Below are positions 8,298 to 17,239 of a stretch of 43,843 bases of DNA, piece after piece. The position numbers and the translations under genes are program-made. This DNA comes from an uncultured Bacteroidales bacterium (GTDB taxonomy: Bacteria; Bacteroidota; Bacteroidia; Bacteroidales; UBA932): NCBI GenBank assembly GCA_905235445.1, contig CAJOLJ010000015.1:1-43843 (forward strand). The letters run 5' to 3'. Within the stretch, counting starts at the first letter, position 1, and each line of letters opens with the position of its first letter. The notes below the pieces were generated by a model that did not search any database, was not told where the DNA came from, and saw only the letters and a list, made by a program, of their open reading frames with translations.

Positions 8298-9710
8298 CTA
8301 GTTCGAGGTAATGACCTGTCCTTCCCCGCGGTAAAGTTTGACGGGAGAGTCAAGCAGGACGGCAATTACCGTTATGGAAGGGTCAAGAGCGATGTCAGGG
8401 AGGTCTATTTCAAGAAGACCGGGGATGTCGGACCAGTAGTTCTTGTTGTAGACTTTGTAATTGAGCATCCTTCCGTCACCCACGACCCAGACCCTGTTCA
8501 CTTTGTTCATGAGTCCCTTCACTTCGATGGGACCGTTGGGACGGTAGGGAAGGTACAGATACAGAATGTCACCTTCCTCGTTGAGGGTGCTGAAGCCCTG
8601 GAAGTGTTCCGCCGGGATGCCGGCCCTTGTCTGGTAGACAGCTTCCCTGTGCTTCTTTATCCAGCGCCCCATTTCCCTGAGGACAGCGACTTCCTCCTCG
8701 GGGATGGTCCCGTCCTCCCTCGGACCTATGTCAAGGAGCAGGTTGCCCCCGTTGGACAGGCAGTCCACGAAAGTCCTCAGCACCATGAAGGGTGTCTTGA
8801 AGTTGGTATCCGTGTGCTGGAAGCCCCACGAGTCGTTGATGGTGTAGCAAAGTTCCCAGTACCTGTCGGAGGGCCTCACTACGGGAACTCCCTGTTCGGG
8901 GGTGGAATAGTCGCCGTAGCCCTGGATGCGGGAGTTCACTATGACGTTCTTGTTGTAGGAGCGAAGAAGGTCGATGACAGCGTCTGCCCGCCAGTCCTCG
9001 GCAGTTTGCTCCCAGTCCCCGTCGAACCACATGAGGTCGGGCTTGTATGCGGAGCACAGCTCCCGCAGCTGGGTGAAGTTGCACTGCACGAACTTATCCC
9101 ATCTTGCGGGGTCATCCTTTATGGAGTAGCGGCTCTCGGTTCTCGTAAATACGGGATAATCGGGATTGGACCAGTCAAGAAGGGAGAAATAGAGCCCCGT
9201 GTGAAGTCCCGCCTTTTTCACTTCCTTGACAAAGGGGGAGAGCACGTCCCTTCCTGCGGGAGTCATCTTCGGGATGCTTCTGTCGTTTATGCGGGTGTCC
9301 CACAGCGCCACTCCGTCATGGTGCTTTGTCGTAATCACGGTATACTGGGCCCCGCTCTCCTTGATGAGGCTCACCCAGGCTTTGGGATCGTAAGAGGCGG
9401 CAGTGAACCCCGCGGCCTGCTTCATGTACTGCTCGTAGGGAAGGTACTTATTGTGGAAGGACCAACTCTCGGAGACCCCGTCCACTGCGTAGATCCCCCA
9501 GTGGATGAAGATCCCGAGCTTGGCATGGTCGAACCAGTCCATCCTTTTCTCTTTCTGTGCCTTGGTTTCCCCTCTCTTATTGACGGGAGAGAGGGCGGGA
9601 GGGGCATCCTGGGCGTAGGCCTCGGGACAGAAGCGGACGGGAAAACCCGCCGGCACAAGCAGCAGGAGCGCCAAAGGGACGGAGGCTATCCTTAAGTGGA
9701 ATCTGGACAT
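8298..9710 (-). CDS. Alpha-L-fucosidase, GH29
   Basis: A 470-aa secreted protein: signal peptide at the N-terminus (hydrophobic IASVPLALLLLVPAG, probable cleavage after AYA), then a GH29 (beta/alpha)8 barrel. Diagnostic stretches in order: WFDHAKLGIFIHWGIY, ITTKHHDGVALWDT, LMWFDGDWE (Asp is the family nucleophile) and WELCYTINDSWGFQ, then GGNLLLDIGPREDG. The C-terminal beta domain follows from about residue 390. It removes terminal or core alpha-L-fucose from glycans. It precedes the PNGase F-like gene by 49 bp, so the two form an operon. No SusC/SusD pair or regulator accompanies them here. Confidence 0.93.
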   Translation of the reverse strand: MSRFHLRIASVPLALLLLVPAGFPVRFCPEAYAQDAPPALSPVNKRGETKAQKEKRMDWFDHAKLGIFIHWGIYAVDGVSESWSFHNKYLPYEQYMKQAAGFTAASYDPKAWVSLIKESGAQYTVITTKHHDGVALWDTRINDRSIPKMTPAGRDVLSPFVKEVKKAGLHTGLYFSLLDWSNPDYPVFTRTESRYSIKDDPARWDKFVQCNFTQLRELCSAYKPDLMWFDGDWEQTAEDWRADAVIDLLRSYNKNVIVNSRIQGYGDYSTPEQGVPVVRPSDRYWELCYTINDSWGFQHTDTNFKTPFMVLRTFVDCLSNGGNLLLDIGPREDGTIPEEEVAVLREMGRWIKKHREAVYQTRAGIPAEHFQGFSTLNEEGDILYLYLPYRPNGPIEVKGLMNKVNRVWVVGDGRMLNYKVYNKNYWSDIPGLLEIDLPDIALDPSITVIAVLLDSPVKLYRGEGQVITSN

Positions 9711-9771
9711 TGCAGCAAGGGTTTATGTAGTGGGTGGCGTTGTTATGGCATGTGGTTAATGCATCCAAACG

Positions 9772-9779
9772 CAAAGTAA
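9772..9779 (-). promoter_or_regulatory. Possible -7 element for the fucosidase-PNGase operon
   Basis: TTACTTTG on the minus strand differs from TAnnTTTG at one position. Transcription would begin about 55 nt before the ATG at 9710. No -33 TTG is visible. Confidence 0.35.
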
Positions 9780-9898
9780 CGAAAAAATCTTGGCAGTGCT
9801 TCCCGGGCCTTGGGGAATTATGGAAGTCTTCAAAAAGGATGGGGGATCCCATGGGCAAGAAATAACCCCTCCTTTTTCCCAATACTGCCCGAATTGCT

Positions 9899-9906
9899 TA
9901 ATTTTG
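9899..9906 (+). promoter_or_regulatory. Possible -7 element for the ManA-like gene
   Basis: TAATTTTG fits TAnnTTTG, but no -33 box is well placed, and the implied leader is about 160 nt. Confidence 0.35.
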
Positions 9907-10074
9907 CATAGCATGGAAGAGCGGGGGACCTTGCGAAGTGGGCAAACTTGAAAGAAAAAAGCCGCCCCCTTCCCCCAAGGGACACACCCTCTCCCGCATC
10001 CTCGCATCCTTTTTGCAGGATAATCCTTGCCGGCCCATTTACGGGCCCCAAAAACACTACAACATTTCATTTTC

Positions 10075-11154
10075 ATGATAGAGAACAAGCTATCGCCTCT
10101 CCCTCTTGAGAGCCTAAGTATACTTTCCCCCTGGGGGAGTGAACAGTACCTTCTTGCCGACCTCGGCTACATCGACACAAGGGTCCGCAGCGGAATGCTG
10201 GAGGACTCCACCTTGTCGGAGATCATGGAGACCTACATGGACGCGGTCGTGGGGGACAACGTCTACTACTATTTCGGGAGGCAGTTCCCTGTGATGATGA
10301 AAAGGATCACCACTTCGGACACTCCTTCGCCGCTTCTTGTCTGTCCGCCGGACAGCGTGTCCATACCCCGGTACGACGCCCTGGGGAAGAAAAAGTTCTG
10401 GTACGTCATCTCCGCAGTCGAGAATGCCCACGTGGGAATAGGTTTCAGCAGGGACATTTCCGCCGAGGAGTTCTACACAAGATGCCAGGGCGGGGACTTC
10501 GAGGGTCTTCTGAACCTCTATCCCGCCAAGGCGGGGAGCACCTTCGTCGTGGATCCATGCGTAGTGCATTTCATAGGGGAGGGGATTGACCTGGTCGAGA
10601 TATCCCCATCTTCCGCCCTTGACTTTCACCTTAGCACCTGGGACGACAAAATCGAGGAGGACTCCTTCGTCCAGGAAGGGTTCGGCCCCGTCGAGGCCCT
10701 GGACTTCATACAGCTTTCCGCCCACACTTTCCGCCTCCCCAACACAAGGGACGAGGCGGGGGACCTGAGCCAGTCCCTGTCCCAGGAGGAGGAGTTCATA
10801 GTGAAGGCCGTGAACCTCTCCGACCCGGTGAGGGTGTACAGCGAGGAGTATGACTCCTTCCTTGCCTACTACTGCGTAAGCGGAGAGGCCTCCCTGCAGA
10901 TGGGAGGGGACTCCTACATCCTGAGGGAAGGGGACACCATCCTGGTGTGCGCCCTGTCCGATGACTTCCTCCTTCTCCCGAGAAAAAGGGGGACCTTCAT
11001 CCTGGAGGCCTCCATCGACAGGACCGTGAGCCCAGATAGCTACCTCGGAAGCGAGAACCTGGGCCTTGAGGGGATGGACGGGGACAGTGAGGAAATGGAC
11101 GTGGAAGATGACGGGGAAGAGGATGACCCCTACCAGGAGGGAAGGGACTTCTAG
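10075..11154 (+). CDS. Mannose-6-phosphate isomerase-like protein, metal site apparently lost
   Basis: 359 aa from ATG 10075. The fold signature follows class I phosphomannose isomerase (ManA, cupin): FWYVISAVENAHVGIGFSRDIS, GDFEGLLNLYPAKAGSTFVV, then VVHFIGEGIDLVEI, then a C-terminal cupin half (YYCVSGEASLQMGGDSYILREGDTILV). In active ManA the zinc is held by the Gln and His of QVH, the Glu of TEMWYV and the His of TVHAIG. Here the first region reads SIPRYDALGKKKFWYV, so Gln, His and Glu appear replaced; only the VVH His remains. It may be a non-catalytic or repurposed cupin. The C-terminal 25 residues are strongly acidic. It precedes the S4-protein gene by 128 bp. Confidence 0.7.
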   Translation: MIENKLSPLPLESLSILSPWGSEQYLLADLGYIDTRVRSGMLEDSTLSEIMETYMDAVVGDNVYYYFGRQFPVMMKRITTSDTPSPLLVCPPDSVSIPRYDALGKKKFWYVISAVENAHVGIGFSRDISAEEFYTRCQGGDFEGLLNLYPAKAGSTFVVDPCVVHFIGEGIDLVEISPSSALDFHLSTWDDKIEEDSFVQEGFGPVEALDFIQLSAHTFRLPNTRDEAGDLSQSLSQEEEFIVKAVNLSDPVRVYSEEYDSFLAYYCVSGEASLQMGGDSYILREGDTILVCALSDDFLLLPRKRGTFILEASIDRTVSPDSYLGSENLGLEGMDGDSEEMDVEDDGEEDDPYQEGRDF

Positions 11155-11282
11155 GACCGGGCGGGTCCGCTGCTTCCCATATGCCTTCTTTCAGAAATTA
11201 ATCCTTAACTTAGCATCCGAGGGTGCGGGAGAGGAGTCAATATCCCATCGCCCCTTCGGACCGTGAAATACTTATTACGACT

Positions 11283-11735
11283 ATGGCTGATACAGTAAGA
11301 CTGGACAAGTACCTCTGGGCTGTCCGCATCTACAAGACCAGGACCGACGCCACCGAAGACTGCAAGGGAAACAAGGTCAGAGTTGGCGGCTCTCCCGCCA
11401 AGCCTTCCAGGATGATAAAGGTGGGTGAAGTGATCGAAGTCCGTCGTGGCCCGATCCAGTACATCTACAAGGTGAAAGCCCTGCTCGAGAAAAGAGTCGG
11501 GGCAAGCCTCGTCCCGAACTACCTGGAGAACCTCACACCCGAGGAGGAACTCGCCAAGCTGCATTCCCCGACCGAGACATTCTTCATCAAGCGTGACCGG
11601 GGGACCGGCCGCCCGACGAAGAAGGACCGCCGGGAGATGGAGGCCCTGATGGGAGAGGTGGACTACGAGTACTCCGGGGTTGATTTCATCCCGGGTGAGG
11701 ATGACGATGAAGATGAGGAGGATGACGACCTATAG
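11283..11735 (+). CDS. S4-domain RNA-binding protein (HSP15-like)
   Basis: 150 aa from ATG 11283. The N-terminal S4 domain (about residues 4-70) is clear: VRLDKYLWAVRIYKTRTDA, then KVRVGGSPAKPSRMIKVGEVIEV. HSP15-type proteins bind stalled 50S subunits carrying peptidyl-tRNA and help recycle them; the role here is inferred from that family. A basic stretch (KRDRGTGRPTKKDRREM) is followed by an acidic tail ending GEDDDEDEEDDDL. An in-frame ATG 20 codons upstream adds nothing domain-like and was not chosen. The gene ends at a strong hairpin shared with the convergent rubrerythrin gene. Confidence 0.85.
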   Translation: MADTVRLDKYLWAVRIYKTRTDATEDCKGNKVRVGGSPAKPSRMIKVGEVIEVRRGPIQYIYKVKALLEKRVGASLVPNYLENLTPEEELAKLHSPTETFFIKRDRGTGRPTKKDRREMEALMGEVDYEYSGVDFIPGEDDDEDEEDDDL

Positions 11736-11773
11736 GACCTATCCAACTGAAGGACAGGCAGTCCATTGACTGA

Positions 11774-11805
11774 AAGTGCCGGTCTCCGTGGGGGGATCGG
11801 CACTT
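11774..11805. terminator. Bidirectional terminator between S4 gene and rubrerythrin
   Basis: AAGTGCCG (11774-11781) pairs with CGGCACTT (11798-11805). The stem extends inward through six more pairs (two G-T) to a 4-nt loop, giving about 14 bp. The placement between convergent genes supports termination in both directions, although neither side has a long T-run. Confidence 0.7.
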
Positions 11806-11828
11806 GGTTTACGGGGAGGTGTTCCCTT

Positions 11829-12389
11829 TTACTTGTCCTCGGGGAAATACCTTTTCAGCAGGCCGTAGAAACCTGCTCCGTGACGGGCCTCGTCCTTTGC
11901 CATCTCGTGGACGGTGTCATGGACCGCGTCATAACCGAGAGCCTTGGCCCTCTTGGCGATGGATAGCTTGCCCTCGCAGGCACCGGCCTCAGCCAGGTAC
12001 CTCTTGGTGAGGTTGGTCTTGGTGTCCCAGACGCAATCACCGAGGAGCTCCGCGAACTTGCTTGCGTGCTCGGCCTCCTCGAAGGCGTAGCGCTTGAAGG
12101 CTTCAGCTATCTCGGGATAGCCTTCCCTCTCGGCCTGGCGTGCCATGGCGAGGTACATTCCGACCTCGGAACATTCACCGTTGAAGTGGTCGCGAAGACC
12201 CTGGAGCACTTCCGCATCCTCAACCTGTCCGTCACCGATGTGATGCTCGCAGGCCCACTGGGGCTTCTCGGAGTTCTCGACTATCTCGACGAATTTCGAG
12301 CCGGGGACTTTGCACTGGGGACAGCGCTCGGGGGGATTCTCACCCTCGTAGACGTATCCGCATACGGGGCACCTGAATTTCTTTTTCAT
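11829..12389 (-). CDS. Rubrerythrin with N-terminal rubredoxin domain
   Basis: 186 aa. The N-terminal rubredoxin-like iron site is CPVC (Cys7, Cys10) and CPQC (Cys23, Cys26). The ferritin-like di-iron domain follows, with the Glu/His ligand stretches [27 protein letters not shown] and ARHGAGF. The order rubredoxin first, ferritin-like second is the reverse of the classical rubrerythrin and is common in anaerobes. Such proteins reduce hydrogen peroxide with electrons from NADH via a reductase, protecting an anaerobic cytoplasm. It is a single gene with its own promoter. Confidence 0.93.
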   Translation of the reverse strand: MKKKFRCPVCGYVYEGENPPERCPQCKVPGSKFVEIVENSEKPQWACEHHIGDGQVEDAEVLQGLRDHFNGECSEVGMYLAMARQAEREGYPEIAEAFKRYAFEEAEHASKFAELLGDCVWDTKTNLTKRYLAEAGACEGKLSIAKRAKALGYDAVHDTVHEMAKDEARHGAGFYGLLKRYFPEDK

Positions 12390-12481
12390 GATAAAGCTGG
12401 TTTCCTTTGATTTTTGTGGTAATTAGTTGTGTCAATCCTTGGCAAAAGGGACCTTGATTTGAAAGATTCCAAATTGCAGGG

Positions 12482-12489
12482 CAAAGATA
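12482..12489 (-). promoter_or_regulatory. -7 element for rubrerythrin
   Basis: TATCTTTG on the minus strand, about 93 nt before the ATG at 12389. No clear -33 box. Confidence 0.5.
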
Positions 12490-12643
12490 AAAATAAAAAA
12501 CCACTTGCGGAGAGGGTGCATCGAAAACTTTGGCTTTTGCCCGTTTTTGTGCCTCACCTCTATCTCCCTTTTCAATCCGGCGGAAGGTCTCCCCGTCCTC
12601 CGGCGGCACCACTGCGCTCCGTTAGGCAGGGAAAGCGTCACGC

Positions 12644-13843
12644 TCAGATTTTTCCCTGCAAATCCTTGTCCACCATGGCACAAACGCAGGAGTGGGACCA
12701 TACGTTCTCTGCCGTTTCCAACATGTCCAGCATAGCGTATATCGGAAGAATGATGCCCATTATTTCCACGGGGGCTCCTGTCCTCGTGAGCAGCGATACG
12801 GTAATGAAAAAGCATCCCATGGGCATCCCTGCGCTTCCCATTGCCGAAAGGGATGCGACAAGTGTCCAGACAAGCATTTCCCCGAACGTGAAGGACATGC
12901 CGCCGTTGCGCATCACGAACAGTGCCGTAACGAGGATGAACGCCGCGCAGCCGTTGGTATTGATAGTGGTGCAGATGGGAAGGGAGAAGCGGGCGACCTT
13001 CGGATTCACGCCGAGCCGGTTCTCTGCCGCCCTCAGCATGATGGGCAGTGTGGCAGTGGAACTCTTTGTGAAAAAGCCCATGGCCACTGCGGGGTTCATC
13101 TCCTTGAATACTTTCAGCGGGTTCAGGCCGCGGGCCAGCAGGAAAAGGGGCAGTATTACGACAAACTGGACGGTACATGCAATCAGGAGCACGAGCACGT
13201 ATTTCCCCAGCGACCCAATGATGACACCGCCGTTGGAAATCTGTACTGCAAGCTGGATGGCAAACGCTACGATACCCGGGGGAAGCATTTGGACAAGGCC
13301 CCTGATCATACTGAAGAAGAGTTCCTGAAGTCCGTCGATCACTTTAATGACCGCCCCCTTTCCTTCGCTGTCTTTCATCCACGCAAGCGAGAGCCCGACG
13401 GTAACCGCTATGAGCAGTACACAGAGGATGTTGCCGGAAAGGAAAGGCTGCACGATGTTATCGGGAATAATCGATATGACGTAGTCCTTGAAATTGAAAC
13501 TCTCCGAAGCGGATGCGGGGGAGCTTCCCAGCATCTCCGCAGGGAGGTTATCCGGCGTAAGGAGCAGATAGATGCCCAACCCGACAAAACCGGCGAGCAT
13601 CGTGGTAAGAACCGTATATAGCAAAGTGTGGCCAAAAATCTTCTTGGCCCCTTTGTCCCTTCCAAAGGAAATGAGAGTGGTCGTGACGGCCAGCGCTACC
13701 GTGGGAAGTGCAAGAAATTTAAAAATGCGTGTGTACGCCGTTGCCACGAAATCGGCCACAGAGTTTATCCATCGTATATCCAGAAAGCCAAGGCCCAGTC
13801 CCAAAATCAGGGCCCCTAGCCACACCCATACCTGTTTGTTCAT
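12644..13843 (-). CDS. Dicarboxylate/amino acid:cation symporter (DAACS family)
   Basis: An inner-membrane transporter of about 399 aa, with hydrophobic helices throughout. The family core is present: FLALPTVALAVTTTLISFG, then two hairpin regions, SSTATLPIMLRA (Ser-rich hairpin loop) and CTTINTNGCAAFILVTALF (the NTNG sodium/substrate region), followed by SAGMPMGCFF. Family members (GltP, DctA, SstT) take up glutamate/aspartate, C4-dicarboxylates or serine/threonine with sodium or protons; I cannot choose the substrate. ATG 13843 (MNKQ) is favoured over 13855 because the predicted transcription start near 13860 leaves a short leader. It is transcribed alone, divergently from addB. Confidence 0.9.
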   Translation of the reverse strand: MNKQVWVWLGALILGLGLGFLDIRWINSVADFVATAYTRIFKFLALPTVALAVTTTLISFGRDKGAKKIFGHTLLYTVLTTMLAGFVGLGIYLLLTPDNLPAEMLGSSPASASESFNFKDYVISIIPDNIVQPFLSGNILCVLLIAVTVGLSLAWMKDSEGKGAVIKVIDGLQELFFSMIRGLVQMLPPGIVAFAIQLAVQISNGGVIIGSLGKYVLVLLIACTVQFVVILPLFLLARGLNPLKVFKEMNPAVAMGFFTKSSTATLPIMLRAAENRLGVNPKVARFSLPICTTINTNGCAAFILVTALFVMRNGGMSFTFGEMLVWTLVASLSAMGSAGMPMGCFFITVSLLTRTGAPVEIMGIILPIYAMLDMLETAENVWSHSCVCAMVDKDLQGKI

Positions 13844-13866
13844 AGTTGAGTTCAAATTATCTTGTA

Positions 13867-13895
13867 CAAATTTAGCGATTATTGTGTGTATCCAA
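13867..13895 (-). promoter_or_regulatory. Promoter for the symporter
   Basis: On the minus strand TTG (13893-13895), 18 nt, TAAATTTG (13867-13874). Transcription would begin near 13860. Confidence 0.65.
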
Positions 13896-14167
13896 CAATT
13901 ATCTTGCGATTAATTCCATGGGCTGTGCCGCAGCGCTTCTTGCTGGGGTGGCCACGGGGGTGGAAGGTCCGCCCTGGACGAGCACGACACAGGTTGTCCT
14001 GCGGAAGAAGAATTTTCCGGCAAATCATCCTGAAAAGGCCCCCTTGACAGGCAAAAAATGTTTTTCCTGAATGAAAGATTTTTGCTATTTTTGCATTTGC
14101 CAAACCTTTCAACCGGGTAAACTACTTTTATTGATTGCCAGACGCCCCGTCCACCTACTGAATCTCA
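13896..14167. other. Intergenic region upstream of addB
   Basis: A stretch without a recognisable gene between the symporter promoter and the addB start. Short frames on both strands have no family-like content. A possible -7 element for addB, TATTTTTG (14086-14093), gives a leader of about 70 nt; its -33 box is not clear. Confidence 0.45.
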
Positions 14168-17100
14168 ATGAACAATCGTGATATTCACTACGACGACATG
14201 ATACCATTCCTCAAGACAGTCGCGAGACACTACTACCCCTCCCTCCGGGAAGCAGGGGAAAGTGTATGTTTCGTTTTCCCGAATCGCCGTTCCCAGGTAT
14301 TCTTCCGCCACTATCTCACCACCGAGATGGGCGAGGGGGAGTATCTGCTGTCCCCGCCCACAATGACCTTCGACGAGTTCAAGGAGGCCCTCGCCGGCAG
14401 GAAGGCTTCATCTTCCCTTGCCCTTCTGCTGGAACTGTATGAATGCTACAAGGTCCTGTACAAGGGAGCCGAGCCCCTGGATGAGTTCATCTACTGGGGC
14501 GGGGTCATCCTGAGGGACTTCTCGGATGCCGATTCCAGCCGTGCTCCCGTCAGGCTTCTTTACACCAATGTCTCCGATTACCACAAGCTGCAGGATGACC
14601 TCAGCTACATGACCGAGGACCAGAAGGCTGCCGTAGCTGCTTTCGTGGACCATTTCAAGGAGGGAGTGTACACCGCCTCCGCAGAGGGGATGGACGTGAA
14701 AGGGAACTTCCTCAAGATCTGGGACATCCTCTATCCCCTGTATGAGGCCTTCCGTGAAAAGATAATCCCCAAGGGGATGGCATATCCGGGGATGATAGAC
14801 AGGATGGGCGCAGACCTCCTGGAAGGGAAGGTCCCCTCGAGTGAGTCCCTGGGCGTGGAGGAAATCCTTTCCTCCCTATCCGACAGGACCATCAGGGAAT
14901 GCCGGAAGTTCGTCTTTGTAGGTCTCGGGCTCCTGAGCCCCACCGAGAGCGCCATCCTCAGGAAACTTCACCGCGCCCGCATGGCCGAGTTCTGCTGGGA
15001 CTACTGTCCCGCTTTCGCAGACCAGTTCCCCTACATAAAGGAGCAGATGGACCTTTTCGGGCAGTGTCCCGCCCTGGAAGGGGAGAGGTTCGAAAGCCCG
15101 CTGTTCAGGGTCGTCAGCTCACCCTCAGCCGTGGGACAGGCCAAGTACATCCCCTCCATCCTCGCCAGCGTCGATCCCACCCTCAAGGAGGTGGGCACCC
15201 TGCCAGGTGACCTGAAGGAAGGGGAAGAAGGGAGCGGAGGGAAGGATTTCGCGGTGGTCCTCGCCGATGAGGCCCTGCTTCTTCCCGTCCTCAATTCCAT
15301 CCCGCCCCAGGTCCCGGACATAAATGTCACCATGGGTAACCCGCTTAGCGGCAGTGCACTTTTCTCGCTGATGTCGGATATCCTCTCCCTGCAGGGGCAC
15401 ATAAGGCTGTCCAAGGATGGCGGGGAACCGATGTTCTACTACAAGCCGGTCCGGAGCATCCTCTCCTCCCCGATAATCCGTGGCGCAAATGACGGGGAGG
15501 GGGAGGAGGGCCCCGTTGAGGCCATCTTCCAGAGGGTCAGGCAGGATGCCAAGTATTTCATACCGCTTTCGGACCTTGCGGGGACCCCGGTCACCGATGC
15601 GATATTCCGCTGCGTAGTGAGTCCCTCTGACTGCGCCACCCCTTCGGAGGAGCTGGTAAGGAGCATGGAAAGATACCTCGAGGACGTGATAATGAAAGTG
15701 GCCACGGGACTTTGCGAGACGCCACTCGCTTTCGAGCTGGACTATGCGAAAATGTACCTTGACGCCATCCACTGCCTGGAACAGTACCCTCTTTCACTCC
15801 GTCTTGCCACCTTCTCGAGGACGCTGGAAGCGGAACTTCGCTCCCGCTCCGTCCCCTTCAGGGGAGAGCCCCTTTGCGGGCTTCAGGTGATGGGCGTGCT
15901 GGAGATGTCCTGCCTGGACTTCGACAACGTCATCATCCTTTCATGCAACGAGGGCACATTCCCCGGAAAGAGTTTCGGGGCGTCCTTCATACCCGGGGAA
16001 CTCCGCTCCGCCTTCGGCCTTCCCACCTACTGGGTCACCGACCAGAGGAGGACATATGAGTTCTACTGCATGATCAGCAGGGCGAAGAATGTCTGGATGA
16101 TGTTCGATTCCAGGACCGAGGGGCTCCAGACAGGGGAGGAGAGCCGCTACATCAAGCAGCTCCAGTACCACTACCGCGTCCCCCTGGAAAGATACGTCCT
16201 GGGGGGGACCGTCCTCGGGTCCTCACAGGAAGGGGGCATCGGGAAGACCCCGGAGATGATAGAGAAAATCCGCTGTGCCAAGTACTCCGCCACGTCCCTT
16301 AAGAACTATCTTCGCTGCGGGGTAAGTTTCTACTACAGCGTCGTCGAGGGCCTCGAACCCGAGGATGACGTAGCGGAGTCCCTGGACAATGCCATGATAG
16401 GAAACGTGTTCCACAATACGATGGAGGCCCTGCTGATGGGTCCCACCGCCATGGAACCTTCCTTCTCCATGGAAAGGAAGGATATCAAAGAGGCGATAAG
16501 GACCGGCAGGATCGAGCCCCTTCGCTTCGTGGACAGGGATTATCTCCTGTCATGGAAGGGCTCCCGTCTTCCCAAAGTCAAGGAGAAGGTCCGAAGCCTC
16601 ATCCTCAAGGAACTAGGTTCCAGGGAAGTCTCCGGACGGAACCTCGTCCTGGAGAAAATAATCACCCAGTACATCCTCAAGGCCATAGACACCGACCTCT
16701 CCTTGATGAATGAGAAGGGCGTGGAGCGGATAGAGATCCTCGGCCTTGAAAAGGGAGGCTCCATCAAGTTCAACGGCTTCGACCTGGTGGGATACATAGA
16801 CAGGCTGGATTCCGTGGAAAGGGGGGTCACCAGGGTCATAGACTACAAGACGGGAAAGGTGGAGGAGAAGGAAATGTCCGTGGACGGGTCCAACTGGCAG
16901 AAGGTGGCTGACGCCATATTCGGTCCGCCTTCCCTCACCGGTCGCGACACCCGCCCGTTCATCTCCCTCCAGATGTTCATCTATGACAAGTTCGTCCAGG
17001 AGATGGACCTGTCCCCTGAGGGAAACAGTGTGGTGAACACCATCTACAATGTCCAGGGCATGTTCTCCTCCACTCCCAGGCAGTCCCCCCTCGTAAGGGA

Positions 17101-17236
17101 GTTCATGGAAGTGATGGACGAAAGGGTGGCGGCGCTCCTTGATGAAATAGCCGACATAAACACTCCCTTCTCCCGCACGCCCCGCCTCTCTGACTGCTCC
17201 TACTGTTCATTCAAAGACCTCTGTGGAAGATCCTAG
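14168..17236 (+). CDS. addB: AddB-like subunit of the AddAB helicase-nuclease (PD-(D/E)XK, Fe-S)
   Basis: 1022 aa. The N-terminal inactivated helicase-like region contains VFPNRRSQVFFRHYL. The C-terminal RecB-type nuclease has GYIDRLD and VIDYKTGK (Asp892, Lys894). Cys717 (YLRCGVSFYY) with Cys1010, Cys1013 and Cys1019 (CSYCSFKDLC) forms the one-plus-three cysteine pattern that holds a 4Fe-4S cluster and staples the nuclease domain in AddB. The complex processes double-strand breaks for RecA-dependent repair and is the Bacteroidota alternative to RecBCD. The stop codon is 3 bp before the addA start, so the two are translationally coupled. The divergence of the N-terminal part is usual for the phylum. 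Confidence 0.88.
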   Translation: MNNRDIHYDDMIPFLKTVARHYYPSLREAGESVCFVFPNRRSQVFFRHYLTTEMGEGEYLLSPPTMTFDEFKEALAGRKASSSLALLLELYECYKVLYKGAEPLDEFIYWGGVILRDFSDADSSRAPVRLLYTNVSDYHKLQDDLSYMTEDQKAAVAAFVDHFKEGVYTASAEGMDVKGNFLKIWDILYPLYEAFREKIIPKGMAYPGMIDRMGADLLEGKVPSSESLGVEEILSSLSDRTIRECRKFVFVGLGLLSPTESAILRKLHRARMAEFCWDYCPAFADQFPYIKEQMDLFGQCPALEGERFESPLFRVVSSPSAVGQAKYIPSILASVDPTLKEVGTLPGDLKEGEEGSGGKDFAVVLADEALLLPVLNSIPPQVPDINVTMGNPLSGSALFSLMSDILSLQGHIRLSKDGGEPMFYYKPVRSILSSPIIRGANDGEGEEGPVEAIFQRVRQDAKYFIPLSDLAGTPVTDAIFRCVVSPSDCATPSEELVRSMERYLEDVIMKVATGLCETPLAFELDYAKMYLDAIHCLEQYPLSLRLATFSRTLEAELRSRSVPFRGEPLCGLQVMGVLEMSCLDFDNVIILSCNEGTFPGKSFGASFIPGELRSAFGLPTYWVTDQRRTYEFYCMISRAKNVWMMFDSRTEGLQTGEESRYIKQLQYHYRVPLERYVLGGTVLGSSQEGGIGKTPEMIEKIRCAKYSATSLKNYLRCGVSFYYSVVEGLEPEDDVAESLDNAMIGNVFHNTMEALLMGPTAMEPSFSMERKDIKEAIRTGRIEPLRFVDRDYLLSWKGSRLPKVKEKVRSLILKELGSREVSGRNLVLEKIITQYILKAIDTDLSLMNEKGVERIEILGLEKGGSIKFNGFDLVGYIDRLDSVERGVTRVIDYKTGKVEEKEMSVDGSNWQKVADAIFGPPSLTGRDTRPFISLQMFIYDKFVQEMDLSPEGNSVVNTIYNVQGMFSSTPRQSPLVREFMEVMDERVAALLDEIADINTPFSRTPRLSDCSYCSFKDLCGRS

Positions 17237-17239
17237 ACC

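Larger units (their letters stand above)
9711..10074. other. Intergenic region between divergent genes
   Basis: 364 bp between the fucosidase (minus) and the ManA-like gene (plus). It holds candidate -7 elements for each side and a GGCCC/GGGCC hairpin (10032-10036 with 10043-10047) near the ManA-like start. Overlapping short minus-strand frames here have no recognisable content. I see no RNA gene. Confidence 0.5.

Noticed and set aside
8286..9695. 469-codon open frame antisense to the fucosidase
   Set aside because: Mirrors the GH29 gene almost end to end. High-GC codon bias leaves the antisense frame open. No family-like content.
13882..14112. Small frames on both strands between the symporter and addB
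   Set aside because: They overlap one another and the two promoters and have no family-like content.
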